The notes beneath the pieces were generated by a model. It saw only the letters and a list, made by a program, of their open reading frames with translations, was not told the DNA's origin and ran no database searches. Of a DNA stretch of 64,000 bases, positions 42,689 through 51,191 are shown piece by piece. Position 1 is the first letter of the stretch. Every line of letters begins with the position of its first letter. The stretch is from Novosphingobium sp. (lineage in GTDB: Bacteria; Pseudomonadota; Alphaproteobacteria; Sphingomonadales; Sphingomonadaceae), in NCBI GenBank assembly GCA_024236175.1, contig JACKKY010000001.1, positions 1,664,410 to 1,728,409 of the forward strand, given 5' to 3'. Made by a program: the position numbers and the translations under genes.

Positions 42689-43057
42689 ATGCGCAAGATG
42701 GTCCTCGCGATAAGCCTCACCGCGATCGCATTGCCTGCGGCGCCGGCCCTGGCCGATCCGCCGCCCTGGGCGCCGGCGCACGGCCAGCGGGCGCAACGCA
42801 TCTACGATTCCGACGGGCGCTACATCCAGCCGCGCCGCCTGACCCGCAACGACCGTGTCTGGCGCGGCCGGGACGGGCGATATTACTGCAGGCGCGACAA
42901 CGGCACGACCGGCCTCGTGATCGGCGCCGCACTGGGCGGGCTGCTCGGCAACCAGGTCGCCGGAAAGGGCGACAAGACGCTCGGCACGATCATCGGTGCG
43001 GTCGGAGGCGGTCTGCTTGGCCGGTCGATCGATCGCGGCGATCTCAAGTGCCGCTAG
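42689..43057 (+). CDS. Secreted glycine-zipper (2TM) protein
   Basis: The product is 122 residues. Signal peptide AISLTAIALPAAPALA is followed by a basic/aromatic stretch (RRLTRNDRVWRGRDGRYYCRRD) and a glycine zipper (GLVIGAALGGLLGNQVAG and GTIIGAVGGGLLGRSID). Two Cys flank the zipper. Such proteins sit at the envelope. RBS AAGGAGA precedes the ATG. Confidence 0.86.
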   Translation: MRKMVLAISLTAIALPAAPALADPPPWAPAHGQRAQRIYDSDGRYIQPRRLTRNDRVWRGRDGRYYCRRDNGTTGLVIGAALGGLLGNQVAGKGDKTLGTIIGAVGGGLLGRSIDRGDLKCR

Positions 43058-43139
43058 GCGGAGGTTTCGCCCCGACGAAATAGCGCTGCCGCTGCCATTT
43101 CGGGTTTTCTGAGCCGGCGCGATATGCTTGGCTTGCGCG

Positions 43140-43889
43140 ATGCGACCAGCAGTTCTCATCACCGGCGGCGCGAAACGCATCGGCGCGGCGCTTTCCCGCG
43201 CGTTCGGCGAGGCGGGCTGGCATGTCGTCATCCACTACGGCAGTTCGCGGGCCGAAGCCGAGCGGCTGGCGGCTGAACTTCCCTCCGCCGAATGCGTCCA
43301 GTGCGATCTTGCGGACAGCGACGCGGGTGTCGCCATGGTGCGGGAGCTCGCCTCCCGGCTCGGCGACTGGCGCATGCTGATCAACTGCGCCGCGGTGTTT
43401 CGCGAGGATGGCGTGGATGCGCTGGACCCGGGCATCTTTGCCGAAGCGATGACGGTCAATGTCGCGACACCCGTGCGCATGGCGCAGGCCTATCTGCGCG
43501 AAGCGCGCGCCGACGGCGGAAAGCGGGTGATCGAGTTCACCGACATGAAGCTGCGCAATCCAAACCCGGATTTCTTCTCCTATTCCATGTCGAAGTTCGC
43601 TTTCGATTCGACGATCCGGATGATGGCCATGGCCGCTTCCGATCCTGCCGACCGGATCTACGGCATCGCTCCCGGCGCGATGCTGCCCAGCTTCGACCAG
43701 AAGCCCGAAGAACACCAGGTCAGCGGCCGGATGAACCTGCTGCACAGGATCACCCCGCCGGGCGAACTGGCCGACGCCGCGCTGTTCCTGAGCGAGGGCT
43801 GGCTTGCCAGCGGCGAGACGCTCTACATCGATTCGGGCCAGCACCTGCTGTCGCAGCCGCGCGACGTGCTCTTCCTCGCCCGTGAATAA
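43140..43889 (+). CDS. SDR family oxidoreductase (pteridine-reductase-like)
   Basis: The product is 249 residues. LITGGAKRIGAALSRAF is the TGGxxRIG cofactor loop found in pteridine reductase/FolM-like SDRs, and FFSYSMSKFAF supplies the YxxxK pair. NCAAVF replaces the usual NNAS. The substrate is probably a pterin or a small ketone. ATG 43140 follows a weak ribosome site. The GDT1 gene starts 9 bases later. Confidence 0.83.
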   Translation: MRPAVLITGGAKRIGAALSRAFGEAGWHVVIHYGSSRAEAERLAAELPSAECVQCDLADSDAGVAMVRELASRLGDWRMLINCAAVFREDGVDALDPGIFAEAMTVNVATPVRMAQAYLREARADGGKRVIEFTDMKLRNPNPDFFSYSMSKFAFDSTIRMMAMAASDPADRIYGIAPGAMLPSFDQKPEEHQVSGRMNLLHRITPPGELADAALFLSEGWLASGETLYIDSGQHLLSQPRDVLFLARE

Positions 43890-43898
43890 CGCCCGCGA

Positions 43899-44468
43899 AT
43901 GACAGGGGCCTTCCTCGCCTCCTTCGCCGTCGTCGCTTTCGCCGAGATCGGCGACAAGACGATGTTGCTGGCGATCGTCCTTGCCGCCCGGCTGCGGGCG
44001 CATTGGCAGATCCTTGCGGGCATCTTCGTCGCGACCATCGCCAACCACGCGCTTGCCGCTCTGGTCGGTCGGGAGATCGCCGGACTGGTCGATGCCCCGT
44101 GGTTCCGGCTTGCGGTCGCCCTAAGCTTCATCGCCATGGCCGCGTGGACACTGGTTCCCGACCGGCTGGACGAGGATGAGGACGGCTTCAGGCATCGCGG
44201 CGGACCGTTCTTCACCACTCTGGTCGCTTTCTTCCTGGTCGAGATGGGCGACAAGACGCAGGTGGCGACCGTGGCGCTTGGAGCCCAGTATCAAAGCGTG
44301 GCGGTCGTCGCGGCCGGAACGACTCTGGGCATGATGGTCGCCAACGCGCCGGCGGTCTTCCTGGGCGAGGCGCTGGTCGAGCGCATTTCCCTCAAGGTGA
44401 CCCGCATCGCCGCGGCTGTCCTGTTCCTCGCGCTTGGCCTCTGGCTGCTCGTGGAGGCGATCTCCTAG
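43899..44468 (+). CDS. GDT1/TMEM165-family cation (Mn2+/Ca2+) transporter
   Basis: The product is 189 residues with six hydrophobic helices. The two halves each carry the ExGDKT motif (FAEIGDKTMLL and LVEMGDKTQVA), the hallmark of the UPF0016 family, which exports Mn2+ in bacteria. It is probably cotranscribed with the SDR gene. No Mn-sensing riboswitch is seen in front. Confidence 0.92.
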   Translation: MTGAFLASFAVVAFAEIGDKTMLLAIVLAARLRAHWQILAGIFVATIANHALAALVGREIAGLVDAPWFRLAVALSFIAMAAWTLVPDRLDEDEDGFRHRGGPFFTTLVAFFLVEMGDKTQVATVALGAQYQSVAVVAAGTTLGMMVANAPAVFLGEALVERISLKVTRIAAAVLFLALGLWLLVEAIS

Positions 44469-44542
44469 CCTCCGGCGTCCTGTGCCGTCGTCATGATATT
44501 ACCCGGTTGCATCCGCCCCGAGCGGGGCGCTAGTCTCGCACC

Positions 44543-45784
44543 ATGCGGCTGTTCGACAAGGTCATCGGCCAGATCGTCAAACGTGGCCGATTGGAAATCA
44601 CGTATCATGACGGGCGAAAGTCCGTGCTCGGGAAACCGGAAGAGGGTTTCCCCGAGGTCGCGATCAGCTTCGCCGACGCCCGGGCGCCTCGCGAGGTGCT
44701 GCTCGATCCTCGCCTCGGCACGGCCGAGACCTTCATGGATGGCCGGCTGCGGATCGAGCGCGGCGACATCATGCAGCTCGTACAGCTCGTCCGCGCCAAC
44801 CAGCCGTGGGACCGGGGCGGGAAGCTGCGCCGGCCAAGCCTGTTCCGCCGCGTAAAGGGCAAGCTTTCGTTCGCCGCAAACTCCTTCAACCGGTCGGCGA
44901 GCGCCAAGCGCAACGTTGCGCACCATTACGATATCGGCAACGACCTCTACCGGCTGATGCTCGACAGCGGGCACATGCAGTACAGCTGCGCCTACTGGCC
45001 GCGCGAGGGCATGACCCTGGACGAAGCGCAGGACGCCAAGCTGGCCCATATCGCCGCGAAGCTGTCGCTTCAGCCCGGCCAGCGGGTCCTCGACATCGGC
45101 TGCGGCTGGGGCGGCATGGCGATCTACCTTGCCCGCCACGCCGATGTGCAAGTCCTCGGCATCACGCTGAGCGAGGAGCAGCTCGGTCTGGCCCGCGAAA
45201 GGGCCGCGGCGGCGGGCGTCGCCGATCGCGCGTCCTTCGAACTCGTCGACTACCGGGACCTTGCCGAGCGCGCCGACCGGTTCGACCGGATCGTTTCTGT
45301 CGGGATGTTCGAGCATGTCGGGCGGCCGCAGTTCGAGACCTTTTTCCGTGCCTGCGCGAACCTGTTGGCCGACGACGGCGTCATGCTGCTGCACACCATC
45401 GGACGCATGGGAAAGCCGGGCAAGACGGACGCCTTCACCGACAAGTACATCTTTCCCGGCGGCTATATCCCGGCCCTGAGCGAGACCGTGGCGGCCAGCG
45501 AGAAGGCGCGCCTTATCGCCACCGACGTCGAGACCCTGCGGCTGCATTACGCGAAGACATTGCGGGAATGGTATGCCCGCTGCATGGCGCATCGCGACGA
45601 GATCGTGGCGATGCATGACGAGCGGTTCTTCCGGATGTGGACGTTCTATCTCGCCGGTGCGACCGCGGCATTCGAAAGCGGCAGCATGTGCAACTACCAG
45701 ATACAATATGCGCGCAGCCGCCATGCGCTTCCGTTGACGCGGGACTATGTCGCGGAGGCGGAGCGGGCGCTGGGTCAGGGCTGA
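44543..45784 (+). CDS. cfa: Cyclopropane-fatty-acyl-phospholipid synthase
   Basis: The product is 413 residues. The N-terminal domain is followed by the SAM-binding VLDIGCGWGGMAIYLA (about 183-198), HHYDIGNDLYRLMLD, MQYSCAYW and FEHVGRPQFETFF, all conserved in Cfa. It transfers a methylene group from SAM to unsaturated acyl chains of membrane lipids. It stands alone between the GDT1 gene and argG. Confidence 0.93.
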   Translation: MRLFDKVIGQIVKRGRLEITYHDGRKSVLGKPEEGFPEVAISFADARAPREVLLDPRLGTAETFMDGRLRIERGDIMQLVQLVRANQPWDRGGKLRRPSLFRRVKGKLSFAANSFNRSASAKRNVAHHYDIGNDLYRLMLDSGHMQYSCAYWPREGMTLDEAQDAKLAHIAAKLSLQPGQRVLDIGCGWGGMAIYLARHADVQVLGITLSEEQLGLARERAAAAGVADRASFELVDYRDLAERADRFDRIVSVGMFEHVGRPQFETFFRACANLLADDGVMLLHTIGRMGKPGKTDAFTDKYIFPGGYIPALSETVAASEKARLIATDVETLRLHYAKTLREWYARCMAHRDEIVAMHDERFFRMWTFYLAGATAAFESGSMCNYQIQYARSRHALPLTRDYVAEAERALGQG

Positions 45785-45849
45785 CGCTGGTTGCGCTGGT
45801 GCGGATGGGCTGTTAGGCGCGCCTCCGCATTTTCTCCGCGGAGCACAGC

Positions 45850-47064
45850 ATGTCGGACATCAAACGCGTGGTCCTCGCCTATTCGGGCGGGCTCGACACT
45901 TCGGTCATCCTCAAATGGCTGAAGGTCACATACAACTGCGAGGTTGTGACCTTCACCGCCGACCTGGGCCAGGGTGAGGAGCTGGAGCCCGCGCGCGAAA
46001 AGGCGCGGCTCATGGGCATTCCGGACGAGCACATCTATATCGACGACCTGCGCGAGGAATTCGTCCGCGATTTCGTCTTCCCGATGATGCGCGCCAACGC
46101 CCGCTACGAAGGCGATTACCTGCTCGGCACGTCGATCGCCCGTCCGCTGATTTCCAAGCGGCTGATCGAAATCGCGCGCGAGACGGGGGCCGATGCGATC
46201 GCCCACGGGGCCACCGGCAAGGGCAACGACCAGGTTCGCTTCGAGCTGTCCGCCTATGCGCTGGAACCCAATATCAAGATCATCGCGCCGTGGCGCGAGT
46301 GGGACCTCACGAGCCGCACGGCGCTGATCGAATGGGCCGAGAGTCACCAGATTCCGGTGCCCAAGGACAAGCGCAACGAGGCCCCGTTCTCGACCGACGC
46401 GAACATGCTGCACACCTCTTCGGAGGGCAAGGTGCTGGAAGATCCCTGGGAAGAAACCCCGGACTACGTCTATTCCCGGACCGTCAATCCCGAGGATGCG
46501 CCCGACGAGCCGGAATACATCACCATCGATTTCGCGAAGGGCGACGGCATCGCCCTCAACGGCGAGGCGATGTCGCCCGCCACCCTGCTCGAAGCGCTGA
46601 ACGAGCTCGGCCGCAAGCACGGCATCGGCCGGCTGGACCTCGTCGAGAACCGCTTTGTCGGCATGAAAAGCCGGGGAATGTACGAAACGCCCGGCGGCAC
46701 GATCTATGCCGTGGCGCACCGCGGCATGGAACAGATCACGCTCGACCGCGGCGCGGCGCATCTCAAGGACGAGCTGATGCCGCGCTATGCCGAACTGATC
46801 TACAACGGCTTCTGGTTCGCGCCGGAGCGCGAGATGCTTCAGGCCGCGATCGATCACAGCCAGCAGAAGGTCAACGGCACCGTGCGCCTGAAGCTCTACA
46901 AGGGCGGTGCGCACCTCGTTGGCCGCAAGTCGCCTGACAGCCTCTATTCGGAGCGTCACGTGACCTTCGAGGACGATGCGGGCGCCTATGACCAGAAGGA
47001 TGCGGAAGGCTTCATCAAGCTCAATGCGCTGCGTCTCAGGCTCCTCGCCCAGCGCGACCGCTAG
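45850..47064 (+). CDS. argG: Argininosuccinate synthase
   Basis: The product is 404 residues. LAYSGGLDTSVILKWL is the ATP pyrophosphatase P-loop; GATGKGNDQVRFE and APWREWDLTSRTALIEWAE are family motifs. It joins citrulline and aspartate in arginine synthesis. Length is usual for the family. Confidence 0.98.
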   Translation: MSDIKRVVLAYSGGLDTSVILKWLKVTYNCEVVTFTADLGQGEELEPAREKARLMGIPDEHIYIDDLREEFVRDFVFPMMRANARYEGDYLLGTSIARPLISKRLIEIARETGADAIAHGATGKGNDQVRFELSAYALEPNIKIIAPWREWDLTSRTALIEWAESHQIPVPKDKRNEAPFSTDANMLHTSSEGKVLEDPWEETPDYVYSRTVNPEDAPDEPEYITIDFAKGDGIALNGEAMSPATLLEALNELGRKHGIGRLDLVENRFVGMKSRGMYETPGGTIYAVAHRGMEQITLDRGAAHLKDELMPRYAELIYNGFWFAPEREMLQAAIDHSQQKVNGTVRLKLYKGGAHLVGRKSPDSLYSERHVTFEDDAGAYDQKDAEGFIKLNALRLRLLAQRDR

Positions 47065-47212
47065 GCTTTCCACAGCCCCCCTGCCACTTGTCCACCATTA
47101 AAGGACGGGCTGTGGATAAGTCCGTACGATTTTGCTTGCGCGACTCACTTTCGAGGCGCAGCCTTCCTTTTGTCGAGAAGGCAAACCAGCTTGCTCCGGA
47201 TAGCCTAAGGGC

Positions 47213-47539
47213 TTGAAAGAGAAGGGGAAGTTATACCCGATCGAACTGGTGGCAATGTCCGTGAAGGCATTGGAAAACACGCTTCGCAAGGGTTCTTCGG
47301 AATCCGGCCAAGCGAACCGAAAATGCACTTGATGGAAAGCTGCCAGCGGCCATGGAGTCGCGGCCCGGAAGAAGCAGTGGAAGTACCTGCTCCGGCAGGA
47401 ATCGAAGCAGTTTCGGAACGGCGAGGTCACGGAAGCGCACCGCAAGGATGCTGTGGACGTAACCATTACGCTGACAATGTGGCTCAGGAACCGCCAGGCG
47501 GAAGGGGAGGCTCCCCCGGGAGTTGATCCAACCGCCTGA
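47213..47539 (+). pseudogene. Small ORF interrupted by an in-frame TGA
   Basis: From TTG 47213 the frame reads 39 residues (KEKGKLYPIELVAMSVKALE and on), meets TGA at 47330-47332, then stays open for a further 68 codons (WKAASGHGVAARKKQWKYLL and on) to TGA 47537-47539. The charged, helical composition and GC-rich third positions look like real protein on both sides of the stop. No family is recognised. It may be a decayed gene, possibly phage-derived. Recoding is not supported by any visible SECIS-like structure that was checked. Confidence 0.35.
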
Positions 47540-47816
47540 CGGGACCAACGCCGGCGAGGTTTTCTTGCCGAAGGTTGCTGGCCGTGACCGGCTGAGAGGC
47601 CGGGAATAGCTAGGCAGTCGGACCAGTCGTCGAGAGCGATCCGGTGCCAAGTCGGATAGCTTGGGCCCGATGTGACGAGCATCGCGATGCGGCGACGTTT
47701 CCCGCCCAGGCGGGGTAGCGTCGAAAGGCATCACAGCGGCAAAGCGGCGGTTCGCACGGCTGACGCCCTTAGGGCGAGGCAGGCTTCCGGCGGGAAATTG
47801 CAATCGCAGGCAACAA
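47540..47816. other. Intergenic region without a recognised gene
   Basis: Together with 47065-47212 this forms most of a nearly 800-base gap after argG. The signature sequences of RNase P RNA, tmRNA and SRP RNA were looked for and not found. It ends in a strong plus-strand terminator, so some transcript seems to finish here. Confidence 0.4.
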
Positions 47817-47848
47817 GGGGCCGGCAGTGATGCCGGCCCCATTTTCTT
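47817..47848 (+). terminator. Intrinsic terminator ending the post-argG region
   Basis: GGGGCCGGCA (47817-47826) pairs perfectly with TGCCGGCCCC (47831-47840) around a gtga loop, followed by ATTTTCTT. The T-rich side is on the plus strand, although it also lies just past the stop of the minus-strand CHRD gene. Confidence 0.8.
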
Positions 47849-47856
47849 GCCAGTGG

Positions 47857-48294
47857 CTACTTCTTCTTCTTCGCGAGCTGGCCGCGCACGGCGCCGGCCG
47901 GAAATTCGGCAGTGTGGACGTTGACGTAATAGTTGCCCGGTGCGGCGACGATTGCGGCAAGCGTATCGGGTTCGAGCGCGACGCATTCGTCGAGGTCTTC
48001 GCCGGTGACTTCAAGAGCCGTTACCGGCGCTCCGTCGGTTCCGGCAGCGCCGGAGTGGATATGCGCGGCGCTGGCTTCGCCGATTCCGTCAACGGCCAGG
48101 GTATAGCAAAGGTCGCCGGCGTCGGCGTCGACTTCGGCGGAAAACGTGCCGGACCCCCCGGCCTTTCCGCCCGCGGTCTCGCTGGCGCCGTCAAGGGTGG
48201 CGCTGAGCATCACGCTTTTTGCGGAAGCCATCGAAGGCACGGACATGGCGGCGAGCAGCGTGCCGCCCAGCAGCAGCATTCTAGACATAGGCAT
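47857..48294 (-). CDS. Secreted CHRD-domain protein
   Basis: The product is 145 residues from ATG 48294, with GGAGGAGA upstream. Signal peptide MLLLGGTLLAAMSVPSMASA is followed by a CHRD domain: SATLDGASE, GTFSAEVDADAGDLCYTLAV, ASAAHIHSGAAG and YYVNVHTAEFPAGAVRGQL. CHRD proteins are extracytoplasmic with an immunoglobulin-like fold and no defined bacterial role. A second CHRD gene is at 50553; the two bracket four NTF2-fold genes. Confidence 0.88.
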   Translation of the reverse strand: MPMSRMLLLGGTLLAAMSVPSMASAKSVMLSATLDGASETAGGKAGGSGTFSAEVDADAGDLCYTLAVDGIGEASAAHIHSGAAGTDGAPVTALEVTGEDLDECVALEPDTLAAIVAAPGNYYVNVHTAEFPAGAVRGQLAKKKK

Positions 48295-48426
48295 CGTAAA
48301 TCTCCTCCGGCAGGCGCGGAGAAATCCTCCGCCCAGGCCCGATTCGCACATACACCCGTGGCGGTCGGGCGAGAAAGGGGGAATCGCGTCTGCGCGGGTG
48401 CCGCCGGCCTGCTGCAGATCAGGGCA

Positions 48427-48813
48427 TCACGCGCCCGGGTCGAGCATTCCCGCCGTGTCGAAATAGTCGCGCCAGGACAGGATCTTGTCGCCTTCCACTT
48501 CGAAGACTCCCATCACCGGGAAGGATCCGATCGAGTTCCCGTCGCGGTCGCGCAGGTGGTCGATCCGCTCGGTCAGCACTTTGTTGCCGGTCTCTGCCAC
48601 GGCGAGCTGTTCGATCCAGATCGTGCCCATCCCGAACTTCTCGCCGAAGGCGGCGTTGAGCGCGATCGCCTCGTCCTGGCCGGTGGTGATCGCCATGCCG
48701 TGGTTCTCCCAGATCGACCGGTCGGTGAAATAGCGGCGGATCGCCTCGTCGGGCCCTCCCGGCTGTTCCCACATGGCGCAGAATTCCAGGACCACTTCGG
48801 TCGGTGTCGGCAT
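48427..48813 (-). CDS. Limonene-epoxide-hydrolase-like NTF2-fold protein, copy 3
   Basis: The product is 128 residues. MGVFEVEGDKILSWRDYFD places Arg and Asp (WRDYFD) where limonene-1,2-epoxide hydrolase has two of its catalytic residues. YFTDRSIWENHGM is common to all three tandem copies. Epoxide or ether hydrolysis is possible. It is the last gene of the trio, with 23 bases to copy 2. Confidence 0.82.
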   Translation of the reverse strand: MPTPTEVVLEFCAMWEQPGGPDEAIRRYFTDRSIWENHGMAITTGQDEAIALNAAFGEKFGMGTIWIEQLAVAETGNKVLTERIDHLRDRDGNSIGSFPVMGVFEVEGDKILSWRDYFDTAGMLDPGA

Positions 48814-48836
48814 GTCTTTCTCCAGCGCGCTTCCAG

Positions 48837-49223
48837 TTACTCGGACGGCGGCGAATTGGCGATCGTGTCGAAGTAATCGCGCCAGGCGGTGATCTTGCCG
48901 CCGTCGATCTCGAAAATGCCCATCACCGGGACGGTCATCACCTCGGTGCCCTTGGCGTCGATGATCCGGTCGATCCGGTGGGTGAGCACCTTGTTGCCGG
49001 TCTCGGCGATCGCGAGCATGTCGATCTTCATGCCGGTCATGCCGGTCGCCTTGCTGAACTCGTGATAGAAACCGAGTGCCTGTTCCTTGCCGGTGGTGGT
49101 GAGCAGGCCGTGGTTTTCCCAGACGGTTTCGTCGGTGAAATAGGTGTTCACTGCCTCGGTGAAACCGTCGTCCTGCTCCCACAGGTCCACGAAAAGGGTA
49201 ACGAGTTCTGTGGGTGTCGCCAT
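48837..49223 (-). CDS. Limonene-epoxide-hydrolase-like NTF2-fold protein, copy 2
   Basis: The product is 128 residues, similar along its length to its neighbours. Conserved points are NTYFTDETVWENHGLLTTTGKE, LAIAETGNKVLTHRIDRI and GGKITAWRDYFD. All three copies keep the Arg-Asp of the family's active site, so duplication was followed by retention of function, probably with different substrates. Confidence 0.82.
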   Translation of the reverse strand: MATPTELVTLFVDLWEQDDGFTEAVNTYFTDETVWENHGLLTTTGKEQALGFYHEFSKATGMTGMKIDMLAIAETGNKVLTHRIDRIIDAKGTEVMTVPVMGIFEIDGGKITAWRDYFDTIANSPPSE

Positions 49224-49244
49224 GATCTGCGCCTTCTGTTGCCT

Positions 49245-49628
49245 TCAACCTTGCTGGGCAAAGCCGGCGGTGTCGAAATAGTCGCGCCAGGAGGTGATCC
49301 TGCCGCCTTCCACTTCGAAGATGCCCATCACCGGGATCGTCACGGCGGGCTGTCCGTCCGGGCCCAGCACGTGATCGAGGCGTTCGGTCAGCACCTTGCC
49401 GCCGGTTTCCGCCACGGCCAGATTGTCGACCCGCATCGCGACCGGTCCGCCTCCAGCTCCCATGTTGGCGAAAAGCCCCGCCGCTTCCTCTGGCCCGGTC
49501 GTCTTCGACATGCCGACATTTTCCCAGACCGTGTCGGGCGTGAAATACCGGCGCACTGCCTCAGCGAAGCCGCCGGGCTTCTCCCACATCGCAAGGAACG
49601 CGGTGACGGTTTCGGACGGTGTGGCCAT
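49245..49628 (-). CDS. Limonene-epoxide-hydrolase-like NTF2-fold protein, copy 1
   Basis: The product is 127 residues from ATG 49628 and is the first gene of the trio. YFTPDTVWENVGM, LAVAETGGKVLTERLDHVL and GGRITSWRDYFD match the other copies. A Gly-rich loop (ANMGAGGGPVAM) is specific to this copy. The frame is open to 49865, but MATPSETVTAF is the conserved start. Confidence 0.82.
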   Translation of the reverse strand: MATPSETVTAFLAMWEKPGGFAEAVRRYFTPDTVWENVGMSKTTGPEEAAGLFANMGAGGGPVAMRVDNLAVAETGGKVLTERLDHVLGPDGQPAVTIPVMGIFEVEGGRITSWRDYFDTAGFAQQG

Positions 49629-50014
49629 GACCGGAGTCTCCAATTCTCCAACGCCCGTGAATGTGCGACGAGAGCACGCGGCTTGTAAAGCGAGTGTGGG
49701 AATTCGAACGGTGGGCGTCAGGCCGGTCGGCAGGTAGGAGATACGGCCGCAAGCCGCCTGCCGCGCCGAGCCGGAGCCTTGTTCTATGCGGGTTGCCGCA
49801 AGGGTTAGCGGGCAGCGGCACGGCGCGCGGTCATTGCATGAGTTCATGCGGTGCCGCCTCGCCAAGTTCTCCTGTGGTTATCTGCAAGCTCTCGTGCCGG
49901 AAATACGGGAAGGGGAAACACCGGCATCGGGAGAGGGGTTGCATGGACAGGGGCAACGGCGGCAGGCAGTAAGCTCGCGTTCAAAGACTATCCAACGACA
50001 ATCAGGGGAAGGCC
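49629..50014. other. Divergent intergenic region between two NTF2-fold units
   Basis: This 386-base region serves the minus-strand trio and the plus-strand gene at 50015. One candidate operator stands out: a 14-bp palindrome GCATGA-GT-TCATGC at 49836-49849. No gene is seen. Confidence 0.4.
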
Positions 50015-50437
50015 ATGGAAGAGGAATTCGCGATCCAGAAGGTGATCAACACCTACAGCCAGTATGCCAGCCTGGGGGAATGGGACACGGTGTTGGCGCT
50101 GTTCCTGCCGGACGCGGTGTGGTCCATTCCCCATCTCGACGCGAAGCTTGAGGGCCGCGACGCGATCGCGGGAGCGCTGAAGGCGTTCATCGGCGAAATG
50201 GATTACGTCCTGCAACACAATTCGCCCGCGCTCATCGAAGTCGACGGGACGACGGCGATCGCCCGCTCGGGCATTCGCGAATGCGGCAAGAGCGCCGGCA
50301 AGGACGAGGGCTTCGAATATTTCGGGATCTATGTCGATACGCTCGAGAAAGTGTCCGGGGAGTGGACGTTCAAGGAGCGCGTCTTCCGGGGGCTGGGCTC
50401 GAGCTACTTCCCGCTGCTGCGGGGCGAGAAGCACTAG
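50015..50437 (+). CDS. SnoaL-like NTF2-fold protein
   Basis: The product is 140 residues, beginning EEEFAIQKVINTYSQYASLG and ending in a TFKERVFRGLGSSYFP strand. It is typical of the SnoaL_4 type NTF2 group and more distant from the trio next door. The start follows AGGGGAAGG. Function unknown. Confidence 0.8.
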   Translation: MEEEFAIQKVINTYSQYASLGEWDTVLALFLPDAVWSIPHLDAKLEGRDAIAGALKAFIGEMDYVLQHNSPALIEVDGTTAIARSGIRECGKSAGKDEGFEYFGIYVDTLEKVSGEWTFKERVFRGLGSSYFPLLRGEKH

Positions 50438-50473
50438 CGCGCAGCTAGCGGTGATCCCTTCGCCGCGCAGGAA

Positions 50474-50500
50474 AACGGGGACCCGGGCGGGGTCCCCGTT
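50474..50500. terminator. Bidirectional terminator between convergent genes
   Basis: AACGGGGACC (50474-50483) and GGTCCCCGTT (50491-50500) pair perfectly around a 7-base loop. The minus strand continues GTTTTCC, favouring the CHRD gene, but the location suits both genes. Confidence 0.75.
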
Positions 50501-50552
50501 CCCGCGGCTCGCGGGGGCGGCCGCGTGAGGGCCGAAATCAGGCCCTGTTCCG

Positions 50553-51017
50553 TCACTTCATGAGCTGGCCGCGCAAGGCGCCGGCCGGATGCTCGCTGTC
50601 GTGGATGTTCACGTAGAACTGCGAGGGATCGTCGAGGATCTTCACCGCCAGGGCGCTGTCCATCGTCAGGCAGTCACTGACCTTGCCGTCGTCCAGGTCC
50701 TTGAGCGCGACCGCGACATCGCCCGCGACGCCCTCGGCGCCGACATGGATATGCGCGCCGGTCACGTCGTCGATATCGTCGACCAGCACTTCGTAGCACA
50801 TCTGGCCGCTGCTCGGGATCAGCCGCGCCTTGAACATGCCGCTGCCGTCCTTGTCGCCGGGGCCGGGAACTTCGGCCTCTCCGGTCAGCTCTGCCAGCAG
50901 CTTGACGCCGCTGTCGCCCATGACCTTGTCGGGATCCTCGTGGGCGCCGGCCAGGGCGGGGACCGAGCCGCCCACGGCCAGGGCGGCGGCGAGGGTGGCG
51001 CAAAACACTGTCTTCAT
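50553..51017 (-). CDS. Secreted CHRD-domain protein, second copy
   Basis: The product is 154 residues. Signal MKTVFCATLAAALAVGGSVPA is followed by a CHRD domain with LLAELTGEAEVPGPGDKDGSG, QMCYEVLVDDIDDVTGAHIH and FYVNIHDSEHPAGALRGQLM. It is about as long as, but clearly diverged from, the CHRD protein at 47857. AGGAGG lies 7 bases before ATG 51017. Confidence 0.9.
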   Translation of the reverse strand: MKTVFCATLAAALAVGGSVPALAGAHEDPDKVMGDSGVKLLAELTGEAEVPGPGDKDGSGMFKARLIPSSGQMCYEVLVDDIDDVTGAHIHVGAEGVAGDVAVALKDLDDGKVSDCLTMDSALAVKILDDPSQFYVNIHDSEHPAGALRGQLMK

Positions 51018-51191
51018 TGTCGAACCTCCTTGGGTCGCCTGACCGGCTGGGCGCCCTTGCGGGGGCCGCGCCGGGGAGACGCAGGAGGAACGGGTGCCCC
51101 GGGCGCAGGTTCCGCTGCCGGGACGAGCCGTTGTCACGGCACGACAGGGCGTTGGCCCGGCGCGCGGGCCTTTCCGCACGATGAACGGGCG

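Noticed and set aside
41636..43231. Long minus-strand frame joining the DDN-type gene to upstream sequence
   Set aside because: It crosses the PhzF gene in another phase; TTG 41635 with GGGAGA is the supported start.
47098..47682. 194-codon minus-strand ORF after argG
   Set aside because: Ser/Arg/Cys/Trp-rich composition of an antisense frame; no ribosome site. The plus strand reads more like protein.
47065..47856. RNase P RNA, tmRNA or SRP RNA in the gap after argG
   Set aside because: The conserved cores expected for these RNAs are not present.
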